DNA of 64,000 nucleotides from Micavibrio sp964400125 (GTDB lineage: Bacteria > Pseudomonadota > Alphaproteobacteria > Micavibrionales > Micavibrionaceae). The stretch spans positions 1 to 64,000 of the forward strand of contig CAYNSR010000002.1 of NCBI GenBank assembly GCA_964400125.1, read 5' to 3'. The notes beneath the pieces were generated by a model. The model saw only the letters and a program-made list of their open reading frames with translations, made no database searches and was not told where the DNA came from. Both the position numbers and the translations under genes were made by a program. This document shows positions 16,884 through 25,013 of this stretch, one piece after another (the stretch's first letter is position 1; each line of letters opens with the position of its first letter).

Positions 16884-17518
16884 GTTTCGTCCTGCGGCCC
16901 CCAGCCGTGATACCATTCGTTTAAGGTGACGATATCGGCGGGTGCGCCATTGTCGCGGAACCATGAATCCACCGCGTAGCCTGCACCGGTTTCCGTTTCA
17001 TGGATAACGGCGGTGCGGTGCGGCCAGAAACGTCCATTTGCCATGCTGGTAAACGGCGAGCGCGTCGTCGGGCCGGAAACCTTGTGATGTTTGAGCAGTT
17101 TCTTTTTTTCCAGCATGGCAAGATAAATCGTCGTGTTGATGCTTTCATCGACGCAATCGAGCTGGAATTTTCCAACGCGGTCGAATGTTCCGGCGACGTC
17201 AGCATCCGTTCCGGTCTTGGTGCCGACGAGTTGTTCCAGTGTGCCGACAGCCCGGGCAATGGCCCTGCGCTCGGTCTCGGCATCGCGGGATTTTTTGAAA
17301 TGTGCCGCAACGGTTTTCCATTCGCGCGGACTGAGCGACACCTGATCGCGGAGGGCGCAGCCATAGCCGCGACAATGTTCGAAATGATCGGGGTCGGGAA
17401 GTTTGAGTTCGTTTTGCTTCAGATACCCCTCATACGGGTGTGGCTGGCCCGGCGCCACCCCGGCACAGGCCGGAAGCAGCAGGGCAAGCACGATACACAC
17501 GGCGCGAACGGGGGGCAT
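16880..17518 (-). CDS. Hypothetical lipoprotein
   Basis: A 212-residue probable lipoprotein: a hydrophobic start (VCIVLALLLPAC) gives a lipobox LPAC with Cys at residue 18. The mature part contains FQLDCVDESINTTIYL near residue 120 and, further on, HETETGAGYAVDSWF. The spacing of a Cys, a later His and an Asp recalls papain- or transglutaminase-like folds, but I cannot confirm it. It is translationally coupled to xthA. Function unknown. Confidence 0.75.
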   Translation of the reverse strand: MPPVRAVCIVLALLLPACAGVAPGQPHPYEGYLKQNELKLPDPDHFEHCRGYGCALRDQVSLSPREWKTVAAHFKKSRDAETERRAIARAVGTLEQLVGTKTGTDADVAGTFDRVGKFQLDCVDESINTTIYLAMLEKKKLLKHHKVSGPTTRSPFTSMANGRFWPHRTAVIHETETGAGYAVDSWFRDNGAPADIVTLNEWYHGWGPQDET

Positions 17519-17550
17519 ACAGCCTCTCCTCTTGACATAATTGTAACAAA

Positions 17551-17892
17551 TCAGACGGAAAACGATGTGCCGCAGCCGCAGGACGATTGTGCGTTCGGGT
17601 TATGGACGGTGAAGGCCGCGGCGATCAGCTCTTCGCTATAATCCACGGTCGCTCCTTGCAGATACTGGATCGACATGTCGTCTACCACCAGTTTCGCCCC
17701 GTCTTTTTCAAATACCAGATCGCCAGTCTCAAGGCCTTCGGTATAGGTGAATTCGTACTGGAACCCGGCGCAGCCCCCGCCATGGACGGCAAGGCGCAAC
17801 ATCAGCGTCGGTTTGCTTTCGGCGGCCTGTTCCCGTTTCAGCCTGTGGACAAGGCGGTCGGTCAGGGTAATGTTAAAACTTTCTTCGCTCAT
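17551..17892 (-). CDS. erpA: Iron-sulfur cluster insertion protein, A-type carrier (ErpA-like)
   Basis: HesB/IscA-type carrier that delivers Fe-S clusters to apoproteins in the cytosol. The three conserved cysteines are visible, one in GGGCAGFQY (around residue 41) and two in SSCGCGTSF at the end. At 113 residues it fits the family. ATG at 17892 is chosen; a GTG two codons upstream is possible. The gene is divergent from dgt with a gap of about 65 bases. Whether it is ErpA or a close paralogue cannot be settled here. Confidence 0.93.
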   Translation of the reverse strand: MSEESFNITLTDRLVHRLKREQAAESKPTLMLRLAVHGGGCAGFQYEFTYTEGLETGDLVFEKDGAKLVVDDMSIQYLQGATVDYSEELIAAAFTVHNPNAQSSCGCGTSFSV

Positions 17893-17958
17893 GGGCACTA
17901 ATATAAGCGCAATGATGCTATTTTCAATGAAAATTCAATCGGCTAGAGTGAGACCATC

Positions 17959-19200
17959 ATGACCGGACCGGCGTTTGACCAGACATCCTATAATTATTGC
18001 GCCTTGCCGCTGGCTGTGTATGCCTGCCGCCCGGACCGGAGCCGGGGGCGGATTTATGCCGAAGGCGAAAGCGCCACCCGCACCTGTTTCCAGCGCGACC
18101 GTGACCGCATCATTCATTGCGGAGCTTTTCGCCGTTTGAAATATAAAACGCAAGTCTTCGTCTATCACGAAGGCGATCATTACCGTACCCGCCTGACCCA
18201 TACGCTGGAAGTCGCGCAGATCGCCCGTACGCTGGCCCGCGCCCTGATGGTCAATGAAGATCTGGCCGAAACGGTGGCGCTGGCGCACGATCTCGGCCAC
18301 ACGCCTTTCGCCCATGTCGGGGAAGATGTCATGGAATCGTGCATGCGCGATGTCGGCGGGTTCGACCACAACGACCAGTCATTGCGTATCCTGACCTGGC
18401 TGGAGCGGCGCTATCCGAAATGGCCCGGACTCAACATGACATGGGAAACGCTCGAGGGGGTGGCCAAGCATAACGGCCCGGTCCTTGCAAAAGGGCAAAA
18501 TGCCGAAGACGCAGGTTTGCCGGTCTCGGTCACATCGGTCAATCGCCAGATGGATTTGCAGCTTCATACCTATGCCTCGCTCGAGGCGCAGGTGGCAGCA
18601 CTGGCCGACGATATTGCCTATAACAACCACGATGTCGAAGATGGTTTGCGTGCGGGCCTGTTCCTGCTTGATGATTTGCGTGATGTACCGTTGTTGAAGG
18701 ATATTATTCCACGGGTCGAACGGGACTACCCCGATATCGACCCAAAAATACTGATCTACGAAGTTATCCGCGACATGATCGGTGCCATGGTCGAAGATGT
18801 TCTGGTTGAAACGCGCGCCCGCCTGAATGCGCTGAATCCTCAAGGCCCGGATGATATCCGCAATGCCGACCGCGCCATGGTGGCGTTTTCGGAAGATATG
18901 CTGCTCAGGGTCAATGCCTTGCGTGAATTTCTCTGGGCCAATATGTACCGTCATTCCACCGTGCAGCGCATGCGCCTGAAGGTCAGCCGGATCGTCAGGG
19001 ATTTATATGATGCGTTCATGGCCGAAACCGGACTGATGCCCGAAGACTGGCAGGCGCGGATCAGGGCGGTTAACGGCGACGACCCGAAGCACATCGTCGA
19101 ACGTGCCCGCATTGTTGCCGATTACATCGCCGGGATGACCGACCGCTACGCAATCAAGGAGCACGAACGGTTGTTCGAGCTGTACTGGGATTTGCGGTAG
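17959..19200 (+). CDS. dgt: Deoxyguanosinetriphosphate triphosphohydrolase-like protein
   Basis: HD-superfamily dNTP triphosphohydrolase of the alphaproteobacterial short type, 413 residues. The N-terminus holds SRGRIYAEGES and RTCFQRDRDRIIHCGAFRRL, the usual start of the family. Metal ligands lie in RLTHTLEVAQ, ALAHDLGHTPFAHVGED and the later ADDIAYNNHDVEDG. The family removes dNTPs as triphosphate plus deoxynucleoside; exact preference is unknown. It is convergent with the sigma factor gene (17-base gap). Confidence 0.92.
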   Translation: MTGPAFDQTSYNYCALPLAVYACRPDRSRGRIYAEGESATRTCFQRDRDRIIHCGAFRRLKYKTQVFVYHEGDHYRTRLTHTLEVAQIARTLARALMVNEDLAETVALAHDLGHTPFAHVGEDVMESCMRDVGGFDHNDQSLRILTWLERRYPKWPGLNMTWETLEGVAKHNGPVLAKGQNAEDAGLPVSVTSVNRQMDLQLHTYASLEAQVAALADDIAYNNHDVEDGLRAGLFLLDDLRDVPLLKDIIPRVERDYPDIDPKILIYEVIRDMIGAMVEDVLVETRARLNALNPQGPDDIRNADRAMVAFSEDMLLRVNALREFLWANMYRHSTVQRMRLKVSRIVRDLYDAFMAETGLMPEDWQARIRAVNGDDPKHIVERARIVADYIAGMTDRYAIKEHERLFELYWDLR

Positions 19201-19217
19201 GCCTGCCTGCGGAGGTT

Positions 19218-19862
19218 TCAGGGAAGATAGGGCTCGGCGATCTCTTTCTTGAGGGATTCGCGCACGCGGTTCAGCCCGGACCGGACGGTGCCGGTGGGAA
19301 TGCCTGCTTCAGCACCGATTTCCCGATACTCCATGCCGTCCAGCGATTTTTCCAGCAGGCCGAGCCGTCCGGCGGCCACACCGCCTTTTTCCATTTCCCG
19401 GTCGATATAGGCATCAAGCGCCCGGCAGGCTTCGTGGATTTGTGCGATTTTTACAGGGTCGACAGGGGGAGATGCAAAGAAATTGATGAAGTTGTCATCG
19501 ATATGGTGGTCTGTAACCTCGGTGATTTCAGACGCACCATGGGTGAGTTCCCTATTTCCCCGCAGGAGGATAAGATAGGCCTGACGTATGGCAATAGTCG
19601 TCAGCCATGTTGAAAATTTTGATTCGCCATTGAAGCGATCAATATTCCGGGCAACGCTGAGGAAGGATTCCTGAACGCAATCATCGGCCCAGTTTTCGCT
19701 GCCCTGCCGATAGAACTTGTTCTCGATAAAGCGCTTCAGGGGTTTGGCGTGAAGATTGTAGAGCTCGGTGAAGGCGGATTCATTCCGTGCTCCGGGGTTT
19801 TGCTGTAACAGCGCTACAAGTTCGTTGGTTCTGTCTTTTTCTTTATCGCCCAGCTTTGACAT
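19218..19862 (-). CDS. RNA polymerase sigma factor, sigma-70 (ECF-like)
   Basis: A 214-residue sigma factor with region 2 (WADDCVQESFLSVARNIDRF, then FSTWLTTIAIRQAYL) and region 4 (EYREIGAEAGIPTGTVRSGLNRVRESLK), the two-domain layout of ECF factors. A partly conserved linker of about 50 residues lies between them. The start has an excellent ribosome-binding site (AAAGGAGGGCGTAA before ATG). No anti-sigma gene is adjacent. Its regulon is unknown. Confidence 0.88.
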   Translation of the reverse strand: MSKLGDKEKDRTNELVALLQQNPGARNESAFTELYNLHAKPLKRFIENKFYRQGSENWADDCVQESFLSVARNIDRFNGESKFSTWLTTIAIRQAYLILLRGNRELTHGASEITEVTDHHIDDNFINFFASPPVDPVKIAQIHEACRALDAYIDREMEKGGVAAGRLGLLEKSLDGMEYREIGAEAGIPTGTVRSGLNRVRESLKKEIAEPYLP

Positions 19863-19891
19863 TTACGCCCTCCTTTGTCATATGAAAAACA

Positions 19892-19921
19892 TAAATAGTG
19901 CGGGCAGCGCAGCCGGGTCAA
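19892..19921 (-). promoter_or_regulatory. Putative sigma-70-type promoter of the sigma factor gene
   Basis: On the minus strand: TTGACC (19921-19916), an 18-base spacer, TATTTA (19897-19892), with the start codon 30 bases further on. Found by eye only. Confidence 0.45.
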
Positions 19922-20039
19922 GAAAATTCTGAAAACTGTTTGAAATCAATGCGTTGCTTTTACGGGGACGGACCGAATTTTTGAGGATAACCATAATTCA
20001 TTACTTGCCCCACCGGGCAAGATTTCCTAGGATGCCCCC

Positions 20040-20897
20040 ATGACTCCAAAAGATGAATTCGACGATCCGGCGGGCTTTGAAAGCGCGTTCGGCAAGATTG
20101 CCGAGGCTATGGAACAAAGCCGGGCCGGGGTGCGCAGTCGTGGGCCGATGATCGGGGTGGCCACGTTGCTGGTGGCGCTGTTCGTCCTGTTCGCTGTTTT
20201 CTGGTCGACCTATCCGCGTGGCGACAGGCGCGAAGCCGGGGTCGGTCCGGTGCCGATTGTCCGGGCCGATGTCGCGCCTTACAAGGTTGCGCCGGACAAT
20301 CCGGGCGGTATGGATATTCCCTACCGCGACAGCACCGTGTTTGAAACATTGCGCAATGCCAATATCGACGAAGAGACGCAAGGCAGGGTCGAAAGTCTGT
20401 TGCCGCCGCCGGAAGAGCCGATTGACCGGACGCAGATGTTCGCCGGCCTGAAAACCGCGCCGATGGAAAGCGCCGTTGCGGAGGAAGAAGATTTTGGTCC
20501 GGTTGCCACGTTGACTGAGGCAGAGGCTCCCGCTGAAACGCCCGTTGCATCGGTGCCAAAACCGCAGCCCAAACCGGAAATGGTTCAGGCCGAAAAGGCC
20601 GCAGTGCAGGCGGAACCCGCTGCCGGAAATGCCACCGCCAAAACGACGGGCACTCATTATATCCAGTTGGGCAGCGTCAAGGACCGCTCCGGTGCCGAGG
20701 CTGAATGGCGCAAATTGCAAAAAGAATTCCCGGTGCAACTCGGCAACCTGACCCTGCGGGTGCAGGCGGTCGATCTCGGCGAACGCGGCACGTTCTACCG
20801 GATTCAGGGCGGCGCGCTCGATCAGGCCAGTGCGAAAACGATCTGTAACGCCATCAGTGCAAAACGCGCGGGGGGTTGCCTTGTTGTCAGCCGTTGA
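20040..20897 (+). CDS. SPOR domain-containing membrane protein
   Basis: A 285-residue bitopic protein. One membrane helix (about residues 40-58, MIGVATLLVALFVLFAVF) is preceded by a short cytoplasmic part; a long Pro/Glu-rich periplasmic linker follows, and a SPOR domain (about 210-285, starting THYIQLGSVKDRSGAEAEW) ends the protein. SPOR domains bind denuded glycan strands at division septa, so a role in division or wall remodelling is likely. The gene precedes nagZ and overlaps its probable start, as in other alphaproteobacteria. Confidence 0.88.
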   Translation: MTPKDEFDDPAGFESAFGKIAEAMEQSRAGVRSRGPMIGVATLLVALFVLFAVFWSTYPRGDRREAGVGPVPIVRADVAPYKVAPDNPGGMDIPYRDSTVFETLRNANIDEETQGRVESLLPPPEEPIDRTQMFAGLKTAPMESAVAEEEDFGPVATLTEAEAPAETPVASVPKPQPKPEMVQAEKAAVQAEPAAGNATAKTTGTHYIQLGSVKDRSGAEAEWRKLQKEFPVQLGNLTLRVQAVDLGERGTFYRIQGGALDQASAKTICNAISAKRAGGCLVVSR

Positions 20898-21864
20898 TGC
20901 GAACAAGCCGCCGATTTCCGTGATCTTCGGTATTTCAGGCCATGAGTTGACGCAAGGGGAAAAAGATTTTTTTGCCCGTCATGATCCGCTCGGCTTCATC
21001 CTTTTCGCCCGCAATATTCGCGACCCGCAACAATTGAAGGACCTGACGAAAAGCCTGAAGGATTGTGTCGGGCGCGACGCGCCGATCCTGATCGATCAGG
21101 AAGGTGGACGTGTGGCGCGGATGCGTCCGCCGCACTGGCCCGCCCACCCGGCACCGCGCATGGCTGCCGCCGCGCAGGATATGGCGCAGGCCGTTCAAAA
21201 TGTCGGCGCGGTCAATCATGCCATTGCCCGGTCTTTAAGCGCTGCCGGAATCAACGTGAATTGTACCCCGGTGGTTGACGTCTATTTCGATCATCTGACC
21301 CACGCCGCTATTGGCGACCGTGCCTTTTCATCCGATCCGGCGGTGGTCGGGGTGCTGGGCGCGGAAGTGTGCCGGGCGCATCTGGCCGAAGGGGTGATCC
21401 CGGTGGTCAAGCATATGCCGGGGCAGGGAAGGGCGAATCTGGACAGCCATACGCATCTGCCCGTGGTGTCCGCCAGCATGCAGGAGCTTGAATCTACGGA
21501 TTTCGTTCCCTATCGGCATATTTTAAGCCGGGAATTTGCGCATGCGGTCTGGGGTATGGTATCCCATGTGATCTATTCCGCAATTGATTCGGCCAATCCG
21601 GCGACCTGTTCCCCGGCGGTCATGGGGGTTATCCGCCATGATCTCGGTTTTGACGGGTTTTTGCTGAGCGACGATATCGTCATGCAAGCCTTGTCCTGCG
21701 TCGGCGATATGGGCCAGCGGACGGCAAAAGCCGTGGCCGCCGGATGTGATGCGGTTTTGCATTGCAACGGCGTGATGACCGAGATGGAAATCGTGGCCCG
21801 GGCCGCACCGAAACTCTCTGCTGCCAGTGTGCAGCGGTTTAATGCAAGCCTCTTGCGTGTGTGA
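20884..21864 (+). CDS. nagZ: Beta-N-acetylhexosaminidase
   Basis: GH3 enzyme that removes GlcNAc from anhydromuropeptides in the cytosol during wall recycling. Signature motifs: GFILFARNI, PILIDQEGGRVARM, KHMPGQGRANLDSH (the NagZ loop with catalytic His) and GFLLSDDIVM (nucleophile Asp). No ATG or GTG fits well at the 5' end: the reading frame from GTG 20830 lies inside the SPOR coding region. A TTG at 20884 after a G-rich stretch gives MSAVDANKPPISVIFG, the likely start, overlapping the SPOR gene by 14 bases. Confidence 0.93.
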   Translation: MSAVDANKPPISVIFGISGHELTQGEKDFFARHDPLGFILFARNIRDPQQLKDLTKSLKDCVGRDAPILIDQEGGRVARMRPPHWPAHPAPRMAAAAQDMAQAVQNVGAVNHAIARSLSAAGINVNCTPVVDVYFDHLTHAAIGDRAFSSDPAVVGVLGAEVCRAHLAEGVIPVVKHMPGQGRANLDSHTHLPVVSASMQELESTDFVPYRHILSREFAHAVWGMVSHVIYSAIDSANPATCSPAVMGVIRHDLGFDGFLLSDDIVMQALSCVGDMGQRTAKAVAAGCDAVLHCNGVMTEMEIVARAAPKLSAASVQRFNASLLRV

Positions 21865-21872
21865 GTATTTTT

Positions 21873-22781
21873 ATGAGTGAAGAAACAGCTTTTCCGGATG
21901 TCCCTTTCGAGGAAGACCCCCCGCGTATGGACGCGGAGGACGGGCCTCATCATGCCGATGAATTGCTGCTGAATATCGATGGCTATGAAGGGCCTATCGA
22001 GGTTTTGCTGGTGATGGCGCGTGACCAGAAGGTCGATCTTTCAAAAATTTCTATCCTGCAACTGGCGCGGCAATATCTGGCCTTCGTTGATCGTGCGGCG
22101 CAGATGCGCCTTGATCTGGCGGCGGAATATCTGGTGATGGCGGCGTGGCTGGCCTACCTGAAATCCCGCCTGTTGCTGCCGCGTGAAAAAACAGACGGCA
22201 CGGGACCAACCGCCGAGCAGATGGCCGAGGCGCTGCAATTCCAGTTGCGCCGTCTCGAAGCGATGCAAAACGCGGCCAAGGCGCTGTTCAACCGTCCGCG
22301 CCTTGGCGATGGCATCTATGCGCGCGGCATGCCGGAAGGCTTGCAGGTCCAGACCGATGTCACATGGGATATCGGCTTGTACGATATTCTGAAAGCCTAT
22401 GGCGATATTCGCCGCCGTCAGGATAGCACGACGTATGAGCTTCCTACCTTTGCCATCATGTCGCTGGGCGACGCGCTGGATCGTCTTGAAAAGATGCTGG
22501 GCGGGTTGCCGCGCAATGGCCCGTACAGCATGTGGGTATCGCTGATGAGCATGATGCCGGAACGCATCAGGGACAAGCTTTATGCCCGGTCCTCTCTGGC
22601 CTCGACCTTTACCGCCGGTCTTGAGATGGCCAAGCAGGGTAAGGTTGAATTGAAACAGGATGGGCCGTTCCGCCCGATTTACCTGCGGGCCAGCTATATC
22701 GAACGCAAGGACCTGCCGCGTACCGATGAAGCCGCCAACGACACCGCCACCACCGAAGAGATGCTAACAGCTGGAGCGTAA
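21873..22781 (+). CDS. scpA: Segregation and condensation protein A
   Basis: Kleisin subunit of the SMC-ScpAB condensin, which organises and separates chromosomes. After an acidic start, ELLLNIDGYEGPIEVLLVMARDQKVDLSKISI is the typical N-terminal block, followed by YLVMAAWLAYLKSRLLLP. The C-terminal part (about 150-300) has the winged-helix region. ATG at 21873 is preferred to a GTG at 21861. It follows nagZ closely and precedes scpB by five bases. Confidence 0.94.
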   Translation: MSEETAFPDVPFEEDPPRMDAEDGPHHADELLLNIDGYEGPIEVLLVMARDQKVDLSKISILQLARQYLAFVDRAAQMRLDLAAEYLVMAAWLAYLKSRLLLPREKTDGTGPTAEQMAEALQFQLRRLEAMQNAAKALFNRPRLGDGIYARGMPEGLQVQTDVTWDIGLYDILKAYGDIRRRQDSTTYELPTFAIMSLGDALDRLEKMLGGLPRNGPYSMWVSLMSMMPERIRDKLYARSSLASTFTAGLEMAKQGKVELKQDGPFRPIYLRASYIERKDLPRTDEAANDTATTEEMLTAGA

Positions 22782-22786
22782 ACAAG

Positions 22787-23650
22787 ATGAGTGAAACGAT
22801 GGAAATGAGCGAAGCGCCGGAAGAATTTTCGGAAATCGCCGACGCCGCGCCGCTGGTGCAGGACCCGGAAATGATGCGCATTCTGGAGGCGATGCTGTTT
22901 GCATCCGCAGAGCCGTTGAGCATGAATGCCATTCGTGAACGCCTGCCCGATGATGCCGATGTCGGCGGCATGCTGATGGAAATGAAAGCCATGTATGCGG
23001 GGCGCGGGGTTTCGCTCGTCGAAATGAACAATAACTGGGCCTTCCGCACGGCCAGCGATCTCGGGGATGCGTTGAAGCTGAAACGCGAGGTCCGCCGTCC
23101 GCTGTCCCGTGCCGCCATGGAAACGCTGGCGATTATCGCCTATCACCAGCCGGTGACGCGCGCGGAAATCGAAAATATCCGTGGCGTTGTCATCAGCGGC
23201 GGCACGATTGATATTCTGATGGAGCAGGGATGGGTCAAGCCGGGCCGCCGCCGCGAAGCGCCGGGCCGCCCCCTGACATGGGTGACCACAACGGATTTTC
23301 TCGATCAGTTCGGTTTACAGGCATTGACGGATTTGCCCGGTCTTGATGACTTGAAAGCCTCCGGCCTGCTCGACCGCCGCCCGGCGATTGAAACGACCAC
23401 AGCCGATATGTTCGAACAAATGGTCGCAGAAGATGCGGAAGCCGAAGCCGCCGAGGAAGACGCTATCGCCACAGAGGAAGAGCTTGCGGCCCTGAAGGCC
23501 GAGCGCGAGTCCGGCGTGGAGGATGAACGAGAAGAAGAATCATTCGCCCCCGAAGATTTTCAGGATGATACCATCGAAGCGGAAGAAGATGACGCTGATG
23601 ACGAATCGGATGATGATGACTCCGACGATGATGACGAGGAAGATGTATAA
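22787..23650 (+). CDS. scpB: Segregation and condensation protein B
   Basis: Winged-helix partner of ScpA in the SMC complex. Residues 20-190 are the conserved part (ILEAMLFASAEPLSMNAIRERLP, AALETLAIIAYHQPVTRAEIE-like segment, RGVVISGGTIDILMEQGWV, GRPLTWVTT, FLDQFGL). The C-terminal 80 residues form a strongly acidic tail rich in E and D, ending in a run of Asp/Glu. Such tails occur in alphaproteobacterial ScpB but this one is long. In operon with scpA and tatABC. Confidence 0.93.
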   Translation: MSETMEMSEAPEEFSEIADAAPLVQDPEMMRILEAMLFASAEPLSMNAIRERLPDDADVGGMLMEMKAMYAGRGVSLVEMNNNWAFRTASDLGDALKLKREVRRPLSRAAMETLAIIAYHQPVTRAEIENIRGVVISGGTIDILMEQGWVKPGRRREAPGRPLTWVTTTDFLDQFGLQALTDLPGLDDLKASGLLDRRPAIETTTADMFEQMVAEDAEAEAAEEDAIATEEELAALKAERESGVEDEREEESFAPEDFQDDTIEAEEDDADDESDDDDSDDDDEEDV

Positions 23651-23652
23651 TC

Positions 23653-23838
23653 ATGGGCATTAGTATCTGGCAGATTCTGGCAATCGTTGCCGTTGTGGTT
23701 CTCCTTTTCGGGCGGGGGCGTATCGCGCCGTTCATGGAAGATCTGGGCAAGGGGATCAGCAGCTTTAAAAAAGGGCTGAAGGACACCGACGAACACAAGG
23801 ATATTCGTTCCCTAGACGATAAAAATCGCAAGGAATGA
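23653..23838 (+). CDS. tatA: Sec-independent translocase protein TatA
   Basis: Pore-forming subunit of the twin-arginine export system, 61 residues: MGISIWQILAIVAVVVLLFG is the short membrane helix, FG the hinge, followed by an amphipathic helix (IAPFMEDLGKGISSFKKGLKD) and a charged tail. It starts two bases after scpB. Complete tat operon follows. Confidence 0.94.
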   Translation: MGISIWQILAIVAVVVLLFGRGRIAPFMEDLGKGISSFKKGLKDTDEHKDIRSLDDKNRKE

Positions 23839-23862
23839 CCTTATGTTTTCTCCCCCCAAAGG

Positions 23863-23878
23863 CTTTCCTTCGGGGAAG
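23863..23878 (+). other. UUCG-tetraloop hairpin between tatA and tatB
   Basis: CTTTCC-TTCG-GGGAAG forms a six-pair stem (one G-T) with a UUCG tetraloop in the 60-base tatA-tatB gap. It has no T run, so an RNA-processing or stabilising role setting TatA above TatB is plausible. Confidence 0.45.
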
Positions 23879-23898
23879 GGGATTGTTTAGGGAAGATC

Positions 23899-24243
23899 AT
23901 GCTTGATATCGCCTGGGGAGAATTGCTGTTGATCGTTGCCGTGGCCGTTCTGGTCATCGGGCCGCAAGACATCCCCAAGGCCATGGCCGCTCTCGGACGC
24001 CTTGTCCGGCGGTTCCAGTACGTCAAATTCGCCCTGTCGCAGCAATTCGAAGACATCATGCGCGATCAGGATTTGCAGGATTTGCGTAACTTTAACGATC
24101 TGCGCACACAAAAAACGCCTGATACGGATGAGGCAATATCGGATGAAGACATGCACCCTGTCATCCCGAGCGCAGTCGAGGGATCTGCGCAAACCGATTC
24201 CCCAACCGTGCTCGGGGTGACAGGGCAAGGGGATAAAAAATGA
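23899..24243 (+). CDS. tatB: Sec-independent translocase protein TatB
   Basis: Substrate-receptor subunit of the Tat system, 114 residues. MLDIAWGELLLIVAVAVLVIGPQ is the membrane helix with conserved Glu and GP hinge, and an amphipathic helix (IPKAMAALGRLVRRFQYV) follows. The last 30 residues, HPVIPSAVEGSAQ onward, are encoded by a dispersed palindromic repeat, so the tail is not ancestral TatB sequence. It overlaps tatC by four bases (ATGA). Confidence 0.93.
   Translation: MLDIAWGELLLIVAVAVLVIGPQDIPKAMAALGRLVRRFQYVKFALSQQFEDIMRDQDLQDLRNFNDLRTQKTPDTDEAISDEDMHPVIPSAVEGSAQTDSPTVLGVTGQGDKK
24157..24225. repeat. Palindromic repeat inside the 3' end of tatB
   Basis: Arms CCCTGTCATCCCGAGC (24157-24172) and GCTCGGGGTGACAGGG (24210-24225) are reverse complements with one mismatch. 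The left half continues GCAGTCGAGGGATCTG, the well-known CATCCCGAGCGCAGTCGAGG repeat of many Proteobacteria. It is translated in frame as the TatB tail. Confidence 0.85.
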
Positions 24244-25013
24244 TAACCCCCGATCAGCCCCCGATGGAACCCAAACCGCTGGCCGTGCATCTCGTCGAAT
24301 TGCGCAAACGGTTGCTTTGGTCGTTTGCCGCGATGATTGCCGGAACGGTTGTCTGTTATATCTATGTCCAGCCGATCTACGGTTTTCTGGTTGCGCCGCT
24401 GGCGGCGGCAATGGGGCCGGAAAGCACAGGACGCCTGATTTATACCGGCCTGACAGAGGCGTTCTTTACCTATATGAAGGTCGCGTTTTTTGCAGGCGCG
24501 TTTCTGACCTTCCCCATTCTGGCGATGCAAATCTGGAAATTTGTGGCGCCGGGTCTTTATCGTAATGAAAGGCGGGCCTTCCTGCCCTATCTGGTGGCGA
24601 CGCCGGTGCTATTCTTTCTCGGCGGGGCTTTCGTCTATTATATCGTCTTGCCGATGGCATGGCCGTTTTTTCTCAGTTTCCAAAGCGGGGAGGGGGAAAC
24701 GGTTCTCCCGGTCCAGCTCGAAGCACGGGTCGGGGAATATCTCGATCTGGTGATGTTGCTGATTTTTGCCTTTGGCCTGTGCTTCCAGATGCCGGTGGTT
24801 CTCACCCTTCTTGGTCGGGCGGGGATGGTGACGGCGGAGATGATGCGGAAATTCCGCCGTTATGCGATTGTCGCAATTTTTATTATCGCCGCCATTATCA
24901 CGCCGCCGGATATCATCAGCCAGATTGCGCTGGCGGTTCCGATGATTGCGCTTTATGAATTGTCGATTTTCCTCGTTCGCAAAGTGTCTCCCGATGCCGC
25001 CAAAACTGATTGA
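24240..25013 (+). CDS. tatC: Sec-independent translocase protein TatC
   Basis: Polytopic Tat receptor that binds the twin-arginine signal peptide, 257 residues and six membrane helices. Family motifs: HLVELRKRLLWSF, AFFTYMKVAFFAGAF-like segment (EAFFTYMKVAFFAG), FPILAMQIWKFVAPGLYRNERR, and the C-terminal FRRYAIVAIFIIAAIITPPDIISQIAL. Coupled to tatB and overlapping zapE. Confidence 0.96.
   Translation: MITPDQPPMEPKPLAVHLVELRKRLLWSFAAMIAGTVVCYIYVQPIYGFLVAPLAAAMGPESTGRLIYTGLTEAFFTYMKVAFFAGAFLTFPILAMQIWKFVAPGLYRNERRAFLPYLVATPVLFFLGGAFVYYIVLPMAWPFFLSFQSGEGETVLPVQLEARVGEYLDLVMLLIFAFGLCFQMPVVLTLLGRAGMVTAEMMRKFRRYAIVAIFIIAAIITPPDIISQIALAVPMIALYELSIFLVRKVSPDAAKTD

Noticed and set aside
20001..20906. 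Open frame of 301 codons on the minus strand over the SPOR gene
   Set aside because: Antisense shadow of a gene with a clear membrane helix and SPOR domain.
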